64,000 bases of DNA from Dichetophora obliterata. Its lineage: Eukaryota; Arthropoda; Insecta; Diptera; Sciomyzidae. Numbering within the stretch: position 1 is the first letter of the stretch; every line of letters starts with the position of its first letter. The notes under the pieces are model-generated. The model ran no database searches. It saw only the letters and a list, made by a program, of their open reading frames with translations, and was not told where the DNA came from. The translations under genes were made by a program, and so were the position numbers. Below are positions 33,299 through 43,484 of the stretch, in pieces. The DNA is taken from the NCBI GenBank assembly GCA_963920525.1, contig OY986435.1:301457908-301521907 (forward strand), in the 5' to 3' direction.

Positions 33299-33723
33299 AA
33301 GGGTATTCAGAGGTAGCCTTGTTACGGTGTTAGATTGCTGAAGTCTTGGTTATTTCAACAACACAACAACAAAATGCACTTCTTGTCATATTTCAACAAC
33401 TCAACACTCTAACAATACCTCGACCCTATTAGGGGTGTTTACATTTCAAACCGCTCATCAAATCGTTTTTCAAATACAATAGAACAATGTGAAATTTTCA
33501 TGGAATTCCCACGTTGTTCTATTGGATTTGACAAACGATTTGATGAGTGTGAACGGGGCAATTGTTATGATTGTTGGTACGGTGTTGAATATTTTTGTTT
33601 ACAGTTAACAATCTAGTTTTGACAGAATTGTAGATGTGATAAAATAATTTATTGTGTGTGTTCACACGTACATCAAAATTTCTACAATCTAACACCGTAA
33701 CAAGACTTCCTCTGAATACCCTT
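33299..33723. mobile_element. MITE with AAGGGTATTCAGAGG ends and nested inner unit
   Basis: The ends AAGGGTATTCAGAGG and CCTCTGAATACCCTT extend inward as GTTACGGTGTTAGATTG on both arms. ATA follows on both outer sides. A separate inner inverted repeat lies at about 33451-33550, with CTCATCAAATCGTTT and AATAGAACAA arms. Both units are non-coding. Confidence 0.8.
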
Positions 33724-34162
33724 ATAGTTGTTTGTGGCTAAATAACTCACTACAACATACCTACCACAAATGACATCAATGGCTATCCATTCACATCATC
33801 TCCACTGAGGAGTGGCTTTTTCAAACAAATTTTTTCCTAAATCAGCATATTATTTAGGCAAAAATATAATACAAAAAATCAACAATATGGTTTAGTTTCA
33901 TGATTTCATTTATTTATTTATTTAACACATTTGAGCCAAAACTTGATTTGGTTAAAAATTAATTTGCATAACAACATCTTTTGTTGAATGTGTTATAGAT
34001 ATTTCTGCCGAAATCTATCGTGTCGTCTTACATTACTAACATCTTCATTAACCAGAAGTGTATCTAGTTAACTGATCCAGAAGCTTAACTTAAACACGGC
34101 TTAGTTTGTTTTAATTATTAACAAGCTCGTTGAAGTAAATGTCGGCATTTCGTCTATGATAA
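33724..34162 (-). other. 3' UTR side of IFT54
   Basis: Downstream of the IFT54 stop on the minus strand. Overlapping AATAAA signals occur in the complement of the TTTATTTATTTATTT run at about 33908-33922, about 240 bp after the stop. No other gene was seen. Confidence 0.45.
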
Positions 34163-34310
34163 TTATTGCTCGGTTAACATTTTCAGTATTTTTTCAGAGT
34201 TTTGTAAAATTTTGCTATGACTTGCATCGATTATCTCTTGATATTCCTTGATATTCCCTTCAATTTGTATCAACTGGTTTTTCATGGGTTCTGTTACGGA
34301 TTCAGTAAGA
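34163..34310 (-). CDS. IFT54: IFT54 / TRAF3IP1, last coding exon
   Basis: After the acceptor TATCCACAG the exon begins with T, completing the AG left by exon 4 (Ser), then reads LTESVTEPMKNQLIQIEG and ILQNSEKILKMLTEQ to a TAA. The heptad-like pattern and the closing I-L-x-N-x-x-K-I motif match the C-terminal coiled coil of IFT54, which contacts IFT20 in vertebrates. Phase and homology agree, giving a protein of 700 aa. Confidence 0.9.
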
Positions 34311-34569
34311 CTGTGGATAAGAATAATATACATACATATATTGTTTTGTATAAAATTATAATGAATATTTTAATTTGTCGTCCATTAATAGTGCAGTAAA
34401 ACTAGCTGGAAACATGGCAATTGTTGAAACTAATGAAATGAATGCAGTTTTAAGTGCTTCGTTCAACATAAAATTAAACCTGTTTTCAGTTGTAAATAAT
34501 TTTAATACATTTGTGCAGTGTTATAAATATGGATTAAAAAATTTATGGGTAAGTGCAATACAATGTGTC

Positions 34570-34625
34570 AATAGAACAACCAACGCCGTAAGTATGGGAG
34601 AGTTTAGGGGTTCAAATCCCCCCTT
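34570..34625 (+). repeat. Weak tRNA-like fragment in IFT54 intron 4
   Basis: GGGGTTCAAATCCCCCC looks like a T-arm with B-box (GGTTCAAATCC). The A-box side is poor and no cloverleaf is complete. Probably a SINE or tRNA relic. Confidence 0.3.
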
Positions 34626-35380
34626 AGCAATACAAACTTTTTTTATATATTAAATAAAAACACAGATATTCCAAATTATTAAATTTCGCCATAATATGAA
34701 GATAAATTGAAAATTTTACAATGTACATGCTTAGTTCAATATAATACAATATAAATAGTTTTCTTAATTTTTTGCCTATGCATTGTTGCAATAACGCAGA
34801 TTTTTGTTATTCGGCCATCATTTGACCTTCATTTAAAATTTTTTTTTATAGTATTTTAACAATTGAAGTATTCTCGCGAATAACGTTGTAAACGACAAAA
34901 TTGTAATTGTTCACTTTTATTCATTTTACAAGCACTTTTATTAATGTTTATTAATTTTTTTTGGGTATGCGATGATAATACCCCAAACTGCTCAACTGCT
35001 TACTCAGTTATGTTTGTATATAATATAAGAGAGTGATTCTAACAAATATTCGCAAAAAAAAAAAACACCAAAAAACGAATGTCGTTTACAACGTTATTCG
35101 CGATTATGCTTCAATTACTTTTTATTGTCTTTTCAAAAATACCTCCAACGTGAAAATCGAGTTAGCCTTGTTGAATCTATGATTTTCAAAAGTTAAGAAA
35201 TTTTGCATTTTTTTCCATTTTGACAAAGTTTTAATGTTAAACGTAAAAACTTTAAAACAAATTTTAGAATATTTTTACTCCAATTAGTATTTTTATTTCA
35301 TAAGTAGATTAAATTCTGAAAGTTCTCAAAACTTTTGTTCTCAAAAAATATGGACAATATAGCTAAAAATGGGCCTAAAA

Positions 35381-35880
35381 TAGGGCTGGGCAACACAGTC
35401 ACATTTTATTTTCTATTAGGGCGCTCTCGAATAGTGCACACTGAGCGAAATATTTGTCACAATTATCTAGATTTGCAAGTTTGTATGTTTATATCCCTAC
35501 ACAAACTGTTAAAATGTGTTTATTTTTTATGTTATGTTTTTATTTTTAGTTATCGGTATTGTTTATTATTTCTTCTATGTCATTATTGATTTAGCATTTT
35601 ATTCTAAGTAAATAAATTATATTCGTTTGCTTTCAGTGGTAAATTAAACATTCTGCTTCGCCAGAAAAGTTCTCTGTGGAACAAAAATCACATTCCAATT
35701 CAGATTCAAACATTGTTTTTAGTTGTTTTGTTTTTATTTTAATGTTATAAAACTTTATTATATATGAATAATCAAAATTATAATTAAAAACCTTTAAAAA
35801 ATTAAGCATAAAAAATTAATTAATTTCAAATAATATGAAAAAATAATGCAAAGAATCTTAATAGGCTAATTGCTAATTTA
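35381..35880. mobile_element. Partial hAT-type MITE (CAGGGCTGGGC family)
   Basis: It starts TAGGGCTGGGCAACACAGTC and is similar along its length to the complement of the element at 51427-53412, including TAGTGCACACTGAGCG, TTTGCAAGTTTGTATGTTTA and AATATGAAAAAATAATGCAA. It has no mariner insertion, so it shows the unoccupied form. The distal terminal part is missing. Confidence 0.7.
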
Positions 35881-35905
35881 TTTAAAGTATTTCAGTAAAA
35901 CAGTG

Positions 35906-36160
35906 TCAAAGACGGGGGAAGACTCTTCGGGAGCGCTTTGTTAAAGAATTAAATAAGGAGATTTCGCCTTCAGGAAGCGCTGCGGTGGAGTTGATCTCCA
36001 ATTGAAAGTACATTTCCTCCATGGACTTCATGCGGGCTTAACATATATTTTCTGTTAAGACTCTCACCACGGTTGCTTCAGGCATGATGCTTGCCTTTAA
36101 TGTATTTTAAAAGCGTGTGACGTAGAATCGTGAGGTGCTTGCGGCGATGTCTAATGCACT
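35906..36160 (-). pseudogene. Coding-like relic of unknown origin
   Basis: The minus strand reads ALDIAASTSRFYVTRF, a stop, LKASIMPEATVVRVLTEN, a stop, then MKSMEEMYFQLEINSTAAL and SLFNSLTKRSRRVFPRL to a stop. One frame carries all pieces with two internal stops, which is unlikely by chance at this base composition. I do not recognise the family. Its 5' side abuts the Tc1-like element. Confidence 0.35.
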
Positions 36161-36163
36161 ATA

Positions 36164-37740
36164 CAGTGGTGGTCACGAATTTAGCACACTTAAAAAAGTA
36201 AAGTGAATACTTATGTTTTCCATTTATTTGTTGTACATTTTTAATTAACTTTTTTTTAGTGTATATATTATGTCTTCTTTATTTCTTATATACATTTTTT
36301 ATTTCAAAACTTTTTCTTATAAATCAAATAAAATTTAAAAATAAGCATTTCGACTTGGTCATGAATTTAGCACACGAGCGAAAAAATGTCTAGGATGAAA
36401 AATATAATCAAAATTGATTGCATAAAACTCAATATTTCGTATGAAATCCCTTATTCTTAATTACTGCATCTCATATCCTTGGTAAACTTTTGACCAAAGC
36501 CTCACAACGGTACTTTGGAATACTATACCGAATCCCTTGGATTTTCCTAAACAAATCTACCAAATTTTTGGATTTTACTGTTAGTATTTGCTGCTCGACA
36601 TCCCTCCACAGATTCTCAATCGGGTTTAAGTCCGATGATTGCGATGGCCACTTCATAATATCAATATGTTTGTCTTCCAAGCAACTCTTAACTATGCGAG
36701 CACTTGCTTTGGATCATTTTCCTGCATAAAACACCATTAAAGTGGCAAATTATCCTCTTGAAATGGTATCATGGTATTGATAAGTACGTTTTTGTAAGCG
36801 TGCTGATTCATTTTTTGGTAAATTTTAACAATCGGACAAACTCCGTGCCAAGAAAACGCCGCCCATGCCATAACATTTCAGCCACCCTGTTTAATCGTCT
36901 TTAGCGTGTACTTTGGATTGTGTTGCATGTTTTGAGGACGCCACACATATTGTTTGCTGTCAGATGCGAACCGGCAAAACTTTGATTTATCCCTCCAAAG
37001 CACATTTTTCCAAAAATTCGTTGACTTTTTAAATATTCTTTTGCAAACGCAAGACTGCATTTAATATTTTTTTGCGACACATGTGGTGTTTGTTGGGATA
37101 TAAAGCTACGGAAATTGTTTTCATTCAAGCGTCTTATTATGCCTTTTGAGGATACATTTATGCCATATTTTGATGAAATTTCATTTTAAATTTTATTTGA
37201 GGTCTTAAAAGGATCACTAAGTGAAGCTCTATAAATCGAATGGCCCTCTCTTGCTATTGTTTTTCGCGCTCTTGGTCGCTATTTTACATTTGTAATGCTC
37301 TAATACTGCTCTACATGTTGTAATGCGTTATGTAATCACGTAATCACGAACATCTAAGAAGCAGAGCAATCTCTGAAACTGTGCTTTAATTTTTCATTTG
37401 CTGAATCAAATGCCGCTGAGCCTCTGAACATCAGTAGCCTTTCGCCATATCTTTCTGCAATTTTTTGTTATAACTCAGATAGAAACTTAATAAATTTAGT
37501 ATATCTTACTAGTAAAGTTTAATTAACGAAAATAAAATACGATATGGAACAGTAATTCCAACCTGTGCTAAATTCGTGTCCAGCATTTAAACTACATTGA
37601 CTCATACTAACGGTACATAGAGTTAACTTCATAAACAATACTCAACAAAAAATATTTGATTACAATTCTCAAGCTAAGATGTAAAAAATTTCAAATTAGA
37701 GTTACTAACACAGTGTGTGCTAAATTCGTGACCACCACTG
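36164..37740 (-). mobile_element. Tc1-like transposon, decayed
   Basis: Perfect terminal inverted repeats of 26 bp (starting CAGTGGTGGTCACGAATTTA) are flanked by TA on each side. The subterminal motif GAATTTAGCACAC recurs inverted about 190 bp inside each end, an IR/DR arrangement. Length is 1577 bp. It inserted in IFT54 intron 4, in the same orientation as that gene. Confidence 0.92.
36471..37250 (-). pseudogene. Tc1-like transposase relic
   Basis: The minus-strand pieces in several frames are a helix-turn-helix region (SSKGIIRRLNENNFRS), the first catalytic block NVLWRDKSKF with SDSKQYVWRP, VMAWAAFSWHG, and the C-terminal WPSQSSDLNPIENLWRDVEQ with the catalytic Glu. At least three frameshifts or stops separate them, so no active enzyme is encoded. 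Confidence 0.85.
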
Positions 37741-37770
37741 TATATGCTCATCAAAACAAGTGAAGACCCA

Positions 37771-38184
37771 TAGTATAACTAGACAAGGTAGTGTTAGGGC
37801 GGAGAGCCGGTGACTGAAACTGTCAAAAGGAAGTTGACAGCTCATACAAAATCTGCAACCGATGAGAATGCGATAAAAAAGCAAAAATAGGCAAAAACAG
37901 CGAAATGGTTGATTTTACAGTTATAGTCATAGCAGAACTAGACAAGGTAGTGTTAGGGCTGAATGTGCTCTCTTTCTTAGTGACCATAACTGTCAAACTC
38001 AGCCATTTTGCTATTTTTGCCAATTCTCGCTTTCTCATTGCATTCTCACTGGTTGTCAACTTCGTTTTGACAGTTTCGGTCACCGGCTCTCCACCCTAAT
38101 ACTACCTTGTCTAATTCTATTATGGTTATGGTCACTAAGAAAGAGAGCACATTGAGCCCTAACACTACCTCGTCTAGTTATACT
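37771..38184. mobile_element. MITE of the AAGGTAGTGTTAGGGC family with a second copy nested in it
   Basis: The outer ends are AGTATAACTAGACAAGGTAG and the complement at 38184. An inner copy with ends AGAACTAGACAAGG and CCTTGTCTAATTCT lies at about 37934-38118 in the opposite orientation, so the 5' and 3' halves of the outer copy are separated by it. The family is otherwise at 26536 and 55070. Confidence 0.75.
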
Positions 38185-38329
38185 CTGCCTTATACCATGG
38201 CTGTAAATAACAATTTTTTTAATTTTGATTAATAGAAATTTTTAATAATAAATATCGAGGACTATTTTGCCGCCCCAAGCCTTCGCTCGCTCATAGGTAC
38301 GACAGTGAGAAGGTTGCTAGCTGTCTTAC

Positions 38330-38544
38330 CTTTTCTCCTTTCTCAGCTCATTAGCTGTCTGCGTGTATGAATCGCGCCACATGGTCAATTCTAACTGCAT
38401 TGCGTCTATATCTTCTGGTATAAAATCCATTAATTTACCGAAAGGATTAACCGATTTAGTCAGATTTTGTATGACATCCCTTAAGTTATTCATTTGCCGA
38501 GCTGAACTCTGACGCATGTTGACTGCACTTGATACTTCCAGGTC
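38330..38544 (-). CDS. IFT54: IFT54 / TRAF3IP1, coding exon 4
   Basis: The exon starts after CGTTTTAG and ends at the donor GTAAGA; it encodes residues 581-652. It contains SSAVNMRQSSARQMNNLRDV, KSVNPFGKLMDFIPEDIDAM and WRDSYTQTANELRKEK, the conserved start of the MIP-T3 C-terminal domain before the final coiled coil. Confidence 0.92.
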
Positions 38545-38643
38545 CTAAAACGGGTATTATTTGTAGAAAGTAAAGTATATATATACAGCCATTATCCTTC
38601 GACATTGATACATATTACCAATATATATTTTATAGCCTCCTAC

Positions 38644-40127
38644 CTTGTCTTGTTTCCCTGTCATATCTGTTCTGTTCTGTTGCACCAACTCTTTTTGAGT
38701 TTCTAAAATTTGTTGAACCAAATGACCCTGCTGCTCCATATTGTCCTCTGTGTTTAGAGCATTATCTGGTACTGCTGACTTTGAGCCTAGTTCACCCAAA
38801 GTCTCTTCAACATTGGCATTTTCAATTATCACCAGATTTTCACCATCGTCACCAAAGTCTCCGAAGGTTTCCAACTTCACATTAACTCCGGACATTTTTA
38901 TTTTATCGTTTGGCTGCAAAATAATCTCAATATTTCTATCACGTCTTCGCGGAGCACCTGGACGTGCAGACGCCGGTCTGGCACTAGGTGGCCGCAAAGA
39001 AGTGCGTGGGCGATTATTGCTATTGTCCTTCGAATTCTCGCGTGTAAAAGTGGATTCACGCTTTACATTGTGTACATAGTTGTCTATCATTTTAGGCGAT
39101 TCTGTTGTTGATTTTGGCTGCTCCAAGGCTGAAACTTGAGTTTCCATTGATGGTACTGACTTCGGTGATTCCTCCTCATTGAGTTTGTTCAAGGATTCTG
39201 TCTGATTTGTAGATTCCTGAGGTATTTCATTTTCATTAGTATGTATTTTGTTTGCGCTGAAACGCCGACTTCTTTCAGTGGATTTACGATTTGCTGATGA
39301 CTTTCTACTTCCGGATTTGTTACGAGAATCAGATTCCATGTGCTCCGTATCAGTTTCATTGTTAATTCTATTGTGTATTCCTAATTTTTTGGGAGACTCT
39401 GTCTCTTTGTGCTCTATTTGATTTTCGTTTTGTTTTGTTTTATGTATCACAGTCTCGGTTTTCTGAATAGCAGTACGCTGATGCTCTGCCACTTGCACAT
39501 TCGCAGGAACTTCATTAATGTCCTGGTTGTTAGTGGGACTGACAACTACCTCGTTCGAAGGCATTATAAGTTTTTCTCTGCTTTCGTCTTCATCTTGTTT
39601 TGAGACATTTTTAGTATTTTCTTCTATGGGGATAGTTTTTTTTTCCTTTGGTTCATCTTTTGTTGGTGAGGGTGTTTTATCTTTGACTACAGTTTTCGAT
39701 TTATTTGATTTTAATTTTTCTTCTTTAGCTCTTTTTAAAGTTTTGTCTTTGGTTTCAATTCCTTGTTTTTCTTTATTAGACTTGGCATTATTGGTCTTGA
39801 GCATTTCCTTTGGTGAAGTATTCTTAGGCTTATTTTTTTGCTCTTCTTTTGTAGATGGGGATATTTTTGTTGAAGTCTTGGGCTCTTTGCTCGAATCCTT
39901 TGACTGTTCCTTACTTTTTACACTCTTTTCTTTTGTCTTTTCCGGTGCCTTGTGTGGTTTTGTGGGTGAGCTTGACTTATTCACAACCTTGTCTACAGCG
40001 CTACGCCAGTCCAATTTCTTCTCGATAACCTCTCCTATTAATTGCAATAGCTCATTCGTCTTTTCTGGCTCTTGGCCGGCCACAATTTTCGAAGTGCGCA
40101 CGGAAACAGATTTTTTTGTGGCAATTT
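38644..40127 (-). CDS. IFT54: IFT54 / TRAF3IP1, coding exon 3
   Basis: The large exon (1484 nt, residues 86-580) begins with AA completing a Lys codon and continues TKKSVSVRTSKIVAGQEPEK, the end of the conserved N-terminal domain. A long Lys/Glu/Ser-rich charged region follows, up to about residue 430, and then the Arg/Pro-rich RPPSARPASARPGAPRRRDR and an acidic stretch also seen in other IFT54 proteins. The donor is AAG|GTAGGA in phase 0; reading through it gives a shorter non-conserved tail. The opposite-strand open frames here are shadows of the repetitive codons. Confidence 0.95.
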
Positions 40128-40250
40128 CTAAGGTATAAATAGAAAGATAAACCTTTTTTTATGTATTCTTCTATGACTTATACCACTTTTATTTAGTAAA
40201 CTCAAACTTATATATTTTTTTTATCTTAAGATTCTACTTTAGAAACTCAC

Positions 40251-40368
40251 TAATAACATCAACCATCTTTTGCAGGTACTTCATTTTGTCATCTCGATCC
40301 TTAATATTCTCTATGTTCTGCTCATCCAGCGTATAAAGTCCCTCAAAACATCCAGTTTCCTTGATAAC
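40251..40368 (-). CDS. IFT54: IFT54 / TRAF3IP1, coding exon 2
   Basis: Encodes residues 47-85, VIKETGCFEGLYTLDEQNIE...MKYLQKMVDVI, part of the N-terminal calponin-homology-like domain that binds tubulin in relatives. The acceptor is ATAAAG and the donor ATTA|GTGAGT, leaving one base of a codon that exon 3 completes. Confidence 0.9.
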
Positions 40369-40471
40369 CTTTATAAAAACGTATAAAACGATATGAATAT
40401 GTATGTGTTAATCTTTCACTTTTATCCTGTATAACTTGCTTGTACATAGTTATATAGACAGTTCAACTTAC

Positions 40472-40609
40472 AGCGTTAAAAACATCGTATAAAAATCGAA
40501 AAGGTGGCTTCTTCAGTAACTTTTCTGTCAGGGGTGGTTTTTTAACATATTTCCCCAAAGAATCCTGCGTTCTTTTCATCAGAGTTGTATCAACTTTACC
40601 TTCGGCCAT
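40472..40609 (-). CDS. IFT54: IFT54 / TRAF3IP1, coding exon 1
   Basis: First of five coding exons (40609-40472, 40368-40251, 40127-38644, 38544-38330, 34310-34163; 700 aa). The ATG at 40609 opens MAEGKVDTTLMKRTQDSLGK, then YVKKPPLTEKLLKKPPFRFL, the hallmark start of IFT54/MIP-T3, a core subunit of intraflagellar transport complex B. It has an N-terminal calponin-homology-like domain and a C-terminal coiled coil. In flies cilia are confined to sensory neurons and sperm. The donor GTAAGT is in phase 0. An X-box-like site lies 160 bp upstream. Intron 4 is 4 kb and transposon-filled, but no exon is damaged. Confidence 0.95.
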
Positions 40610-40768
40610 TGCTTGTATAGAACCGTTAAATTAAATCCTATTTGAAGATTTGATTCTGTATTGGAAAAAACCATGTTCTCTACTGAAACATGATGAAATC
40701 ACCTTTGTTTAATTTATTCATTTCTGTAAACAGAATGCATGTCAAACTCTATTTGTTGGCTTCAGCGG

Positions 40769-40782
40769 GTTGTCTAGGTTAC
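40769..40782 (-). promoter_or_regulatory. RFX X-box-like site upstream of IFT54
   Basis: On the gene strand GTAACCTAGACAAC has two half-sites separated by 2 bp, close to the RFX consensus RYYNYY-N1-3-RRNRAC. The 3' half GACAAC is perfect and one base of the 5' half deviates. It lies 160 bp before the start codon, where functional X-boxes of fly and worm ciliary genes usually sit. Binding is inferred, not shown. Confidence 0.5.
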
Positions 40783-41288
40783 AGTCGTATTAAAAAGAAT
40801 AAACATACTTGCCAACAATCCGTGTGAATTCTTTTATTGTTGAGTCACAGCATGTTAATGCAAAAAACAAAGACCAAATTTCGTCAAAGTTCAGTAAAAA
40901 ATAACCCCCAAAAGATCAACGACCATTTATTGTAAAATTATTTCTTACTTACCATATGGATTGATATGATGGCAGCATGATATTGTGCTAGATCTGATAT
41001 TATGTTAGAAAGGTTAGTTAAAGGAGACAAAACCCTTTTGACTTATTATAAAAGATTTTAGGTTAATATAAAAACAATATTAAATAAGAATTTAAATGGA
41101 CAACAATTAAGTCTTTTTTATCAGAAGCAACCACAAGTCCTGCAAATTGAATGTTTCAGTAATCAATAGAAACTGTGCCATTCCAAAATAAACCAAATTG
41201 CTATTATTTCCATAATTTTTAATTAAAGAAAAACAGAGTTCGTTTTTAATCGAAAGCAATGAAAATAATACTTAAACATTAAAATTTA
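40783..41288. other. Intergenic stretch
   Basis: No gene is recognised between the IFT54 promoter and the LINE-tail fragment at 41289. Confidence 0.5.
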
Positions 41289-41337
41289 TTTACCCACCAT
41301 AATATGGGTTGGGCTCAGGGACAATACAAGACATAAT
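41289..41337 (-). repeat. Short LINE 3'-tail copy
   Basis: TTTACCCACCATAATATGGG and the following ~30 bp repeat the 3' end of the LINE at 42428-42476 with one or two differences; similarity then stops. Probably a very short, 5'-truncated insertion of the same family. Confidence 0.7.
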
Positions 41338-41535
41338 GGTACGCAATCTCCATTATTATTATCTAGATTATTAATTTAACCCTATTTAGCCCTATTTAAA
41401 TATATATTTAAGTTATTTTATAACTTTATATTAATGGTCAGTTTTAGATGTATATCTGTATCTATATTTGTACGTTAACGAACATCGTATGTACTAATTT
41501 TTGAAAATTAATAAATAAATTAAAAAAATTATTAG

Positions 41536-41743
41536 CCTAATTCAGAATGATTTTTCCCGGGGAATTGGAAAAGGGAGTTTTCATTTTTAAGATAGCAGAT
41601 ACAGATATCATATATTCTTTACACTCATAAATGTTCACGGTTGATGAACAAATTGGCATTAAAAATTTCCAAAATTTCTTTGAACTTTATCTTAAAAATT
41701 AAAACTCTCTTCCAATTCCCCGAGATAAATCATTCAGAATTGG
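41536..41743. mobile_element. MITE with CCCAATTCTGAATG ends, copy 2
   Basis: Same family as 25914-26125 but inverted: the interior CGGTTGATGAACAAATTG appears here as the complement of copy 1. The arms contain CCCGGGGAATTGGAAAAGGG. Confidence 0.8.
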
Positions 41744-41786
41744 AATGTATATGTATATATATATAATATTATATATATATATATAT

Positions 41787-42096
41787 TAGGGCGGGTCAAA
41801 TTCTGGCTCAGCGAAATTCGTAAAATACATGTAATTTCAAGACTTTTTCTCCACTACAGCATATACAAATTCTGAAAAAAAGCTGTGCGGACTTTCGTAA
41901 ATAGATTCATACACATACATTCATACATTCATATTTTATAATTGAGAACAAAATCTATTTACGAAAGTCCGCACAGCTTTTTTTCAGAATTTGTATATGC
42001 TGTAGTGGAGAAAAAGTCTTGAAATTACATGTATTTTACGAATTTCGCTGAGCCAGACCACCAAAAAAATCGTCCATACAAATTGACCCGCCCTAA
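41787..42096. mobile_element. Near-perfect palindromic element in a TA microsatellite
   Basis: Arms 41803-41907 and 41952-42056 (105 bp each) are exact reverse complements, separated by about 44 bp. Outer ends TTAGGGCGGGTCAA and TTGACCCGCCCTAA extend them. The right arm keeps about 27 bp (with TTTTTTTGGTGG on the complement) that the left lacks. Alternating TA runs flank it on both sides. It is non-coding. Confidence 0.92.
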
Positions 42097-42502
42097 TATA
42101 TATATATATATATATCTATGTTGTACTCACCATTTCCAGTTGCATCGGAAAGAGCAAAAGTCTTTTTTGCTCTTTTTGACCAATTTATCCGTATGGTTCT
42201 GTTGAGAAATATGCTTTCTTTAGAATCTAGAAATTACTATAGAAATAAGAAATATAGAAATTACAAACATTTTTTTATTTATTTTTTATGCAAAACCCAC
42301 TTAAATTGCCTGATTCATTTTTTCACACTTTCTCCGCAATAAATCATTTTAAGAACCAACTCAATATCATTGAAATATCTCAAAGATATCGATAAAAGTG
42401 GTCCAAAAAAAACCAAAAGGAAGAAAAATTTACCCACCATAATATGGGTTGGGCTCAGGGACAACACAAGACATAACAACTAACCATGCGTTTGCATAGA
42501 TC

Positions 42503-43477
42503 TTATCCTTCAATAGTTTTCAATCTACTTCTGAGTTGACCTTTCGACAAGTTAACATCAAACACGCTAAAGTTGTTAAAAAAGGTACTCATGCGATTTA
42601 ATGGAGCAGTCAACATATAATTTGTTCTACTAAATGGTAAATAAATCAAGTTGTTAGAGTTTCTACTGCTTCTACGGTTAGTGTTAAAATTTATAAGAGA
42701 AAGGAGTTCTGGAGAATCGAATACACCAGTTATAAGTTGGTGTAAGTATACGATATCAGCAGATTTCCTTCTCTCACCTAAAGATTGCATCTTTAATAAT
42801 TTTAAACGATCCTCATATGGAGGAAGATTAAATGTGTCAGTTCCACTCAAGCCTCTCAGAGCAAACCGAACAAAACGTTTTTAAATACTTTCCATACGAT
42901 CAACATGCACATTGTAATGTGGGGACCATACTTGACTTGCGTACTCCAAGTGAGGACGCACGATTGAATAATACAGAGTTGTAGTTGTTATTAAACTATC
43001 AAACTCTTTGGCCCACCGTTTTATAAAACCAAGCATAGAAGACGCTTTTTTACAAACTCTACCAATATGCATGTTAAACGATAACTTAGAATCCATGCAT
43101 ATACCAAGGTCTTTGACGGTAGTTACACGACTTAAAGCAGTGTCTTTAATTTTGTAATCAAAAATAAAATTGTTCCTTTTACGTGAAAAGGTCATAGTTG
43201 GATTTAAAAATATCTTATTTTTAGAACACCAAACCTCAAAGGAGCTCAAGTCTGACTGGAGCAGGTCTGAATTGTCATTAGAATCAATTGTTCTGTATAT
43301 TTTCATATCATCTGCATAAATAAGCAAATGAGAGTGTTTGATGATGTGGGTAACATCATTAATTGCCAAAATAAACAGAAGTGGACCCAGATGGCTTGCT
43401 TGAGGAACACCCGATTCTGCAACAAATTCAAAAGACAACACGCCTCGGAACCGTATTTGATAAGATCTCTCCATCAA
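42503..43477 (-). pseudogene. LINE reverse transcriptase, palm/thumb and C-terminal part
   Basis: The first frame (43477-42881) has SGVPQASHLGPLLFILAIND, LLIYADDMKIYRT (catalytic A-D-D), VKDLGICMDSKLSFNMHI and the thumb RPHLEYASQVWSPHYNVHVD. After a stop it continues at 42850-42503 with PPYEDRLKLLKMQSLGERRK, the typical C-terminal tail. In SGVPQASHLGP the usual glycine after Gln is Ala. Confidence 0.85.
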
Positions 43478-43484
43478 ATACGAT

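Noticed and set aside
34375..34653. 92-codon plus-strand frame after the IFT54 last exon
   Set aside because: It lies antisense in IFT54 intron 4, ends in a tRNA-like fragment and shows no domain; chance is more likely.
39518..40138. 206-codon plus-strand open frame opposite IFT54 exon 3
   Set aside because: It is the antisense of the Lys/Glu/Ser-rich IFT54 codons. Its Phe/Ser/Leu-rich product is an artefact of composition, and IFT54 on the other strand is supported by homology and splicing phase.
42118..42342. Open frame after the palindromic element
   Set aside because: No domain, a microsatellite border and AT-biased codons. No family is recognised.
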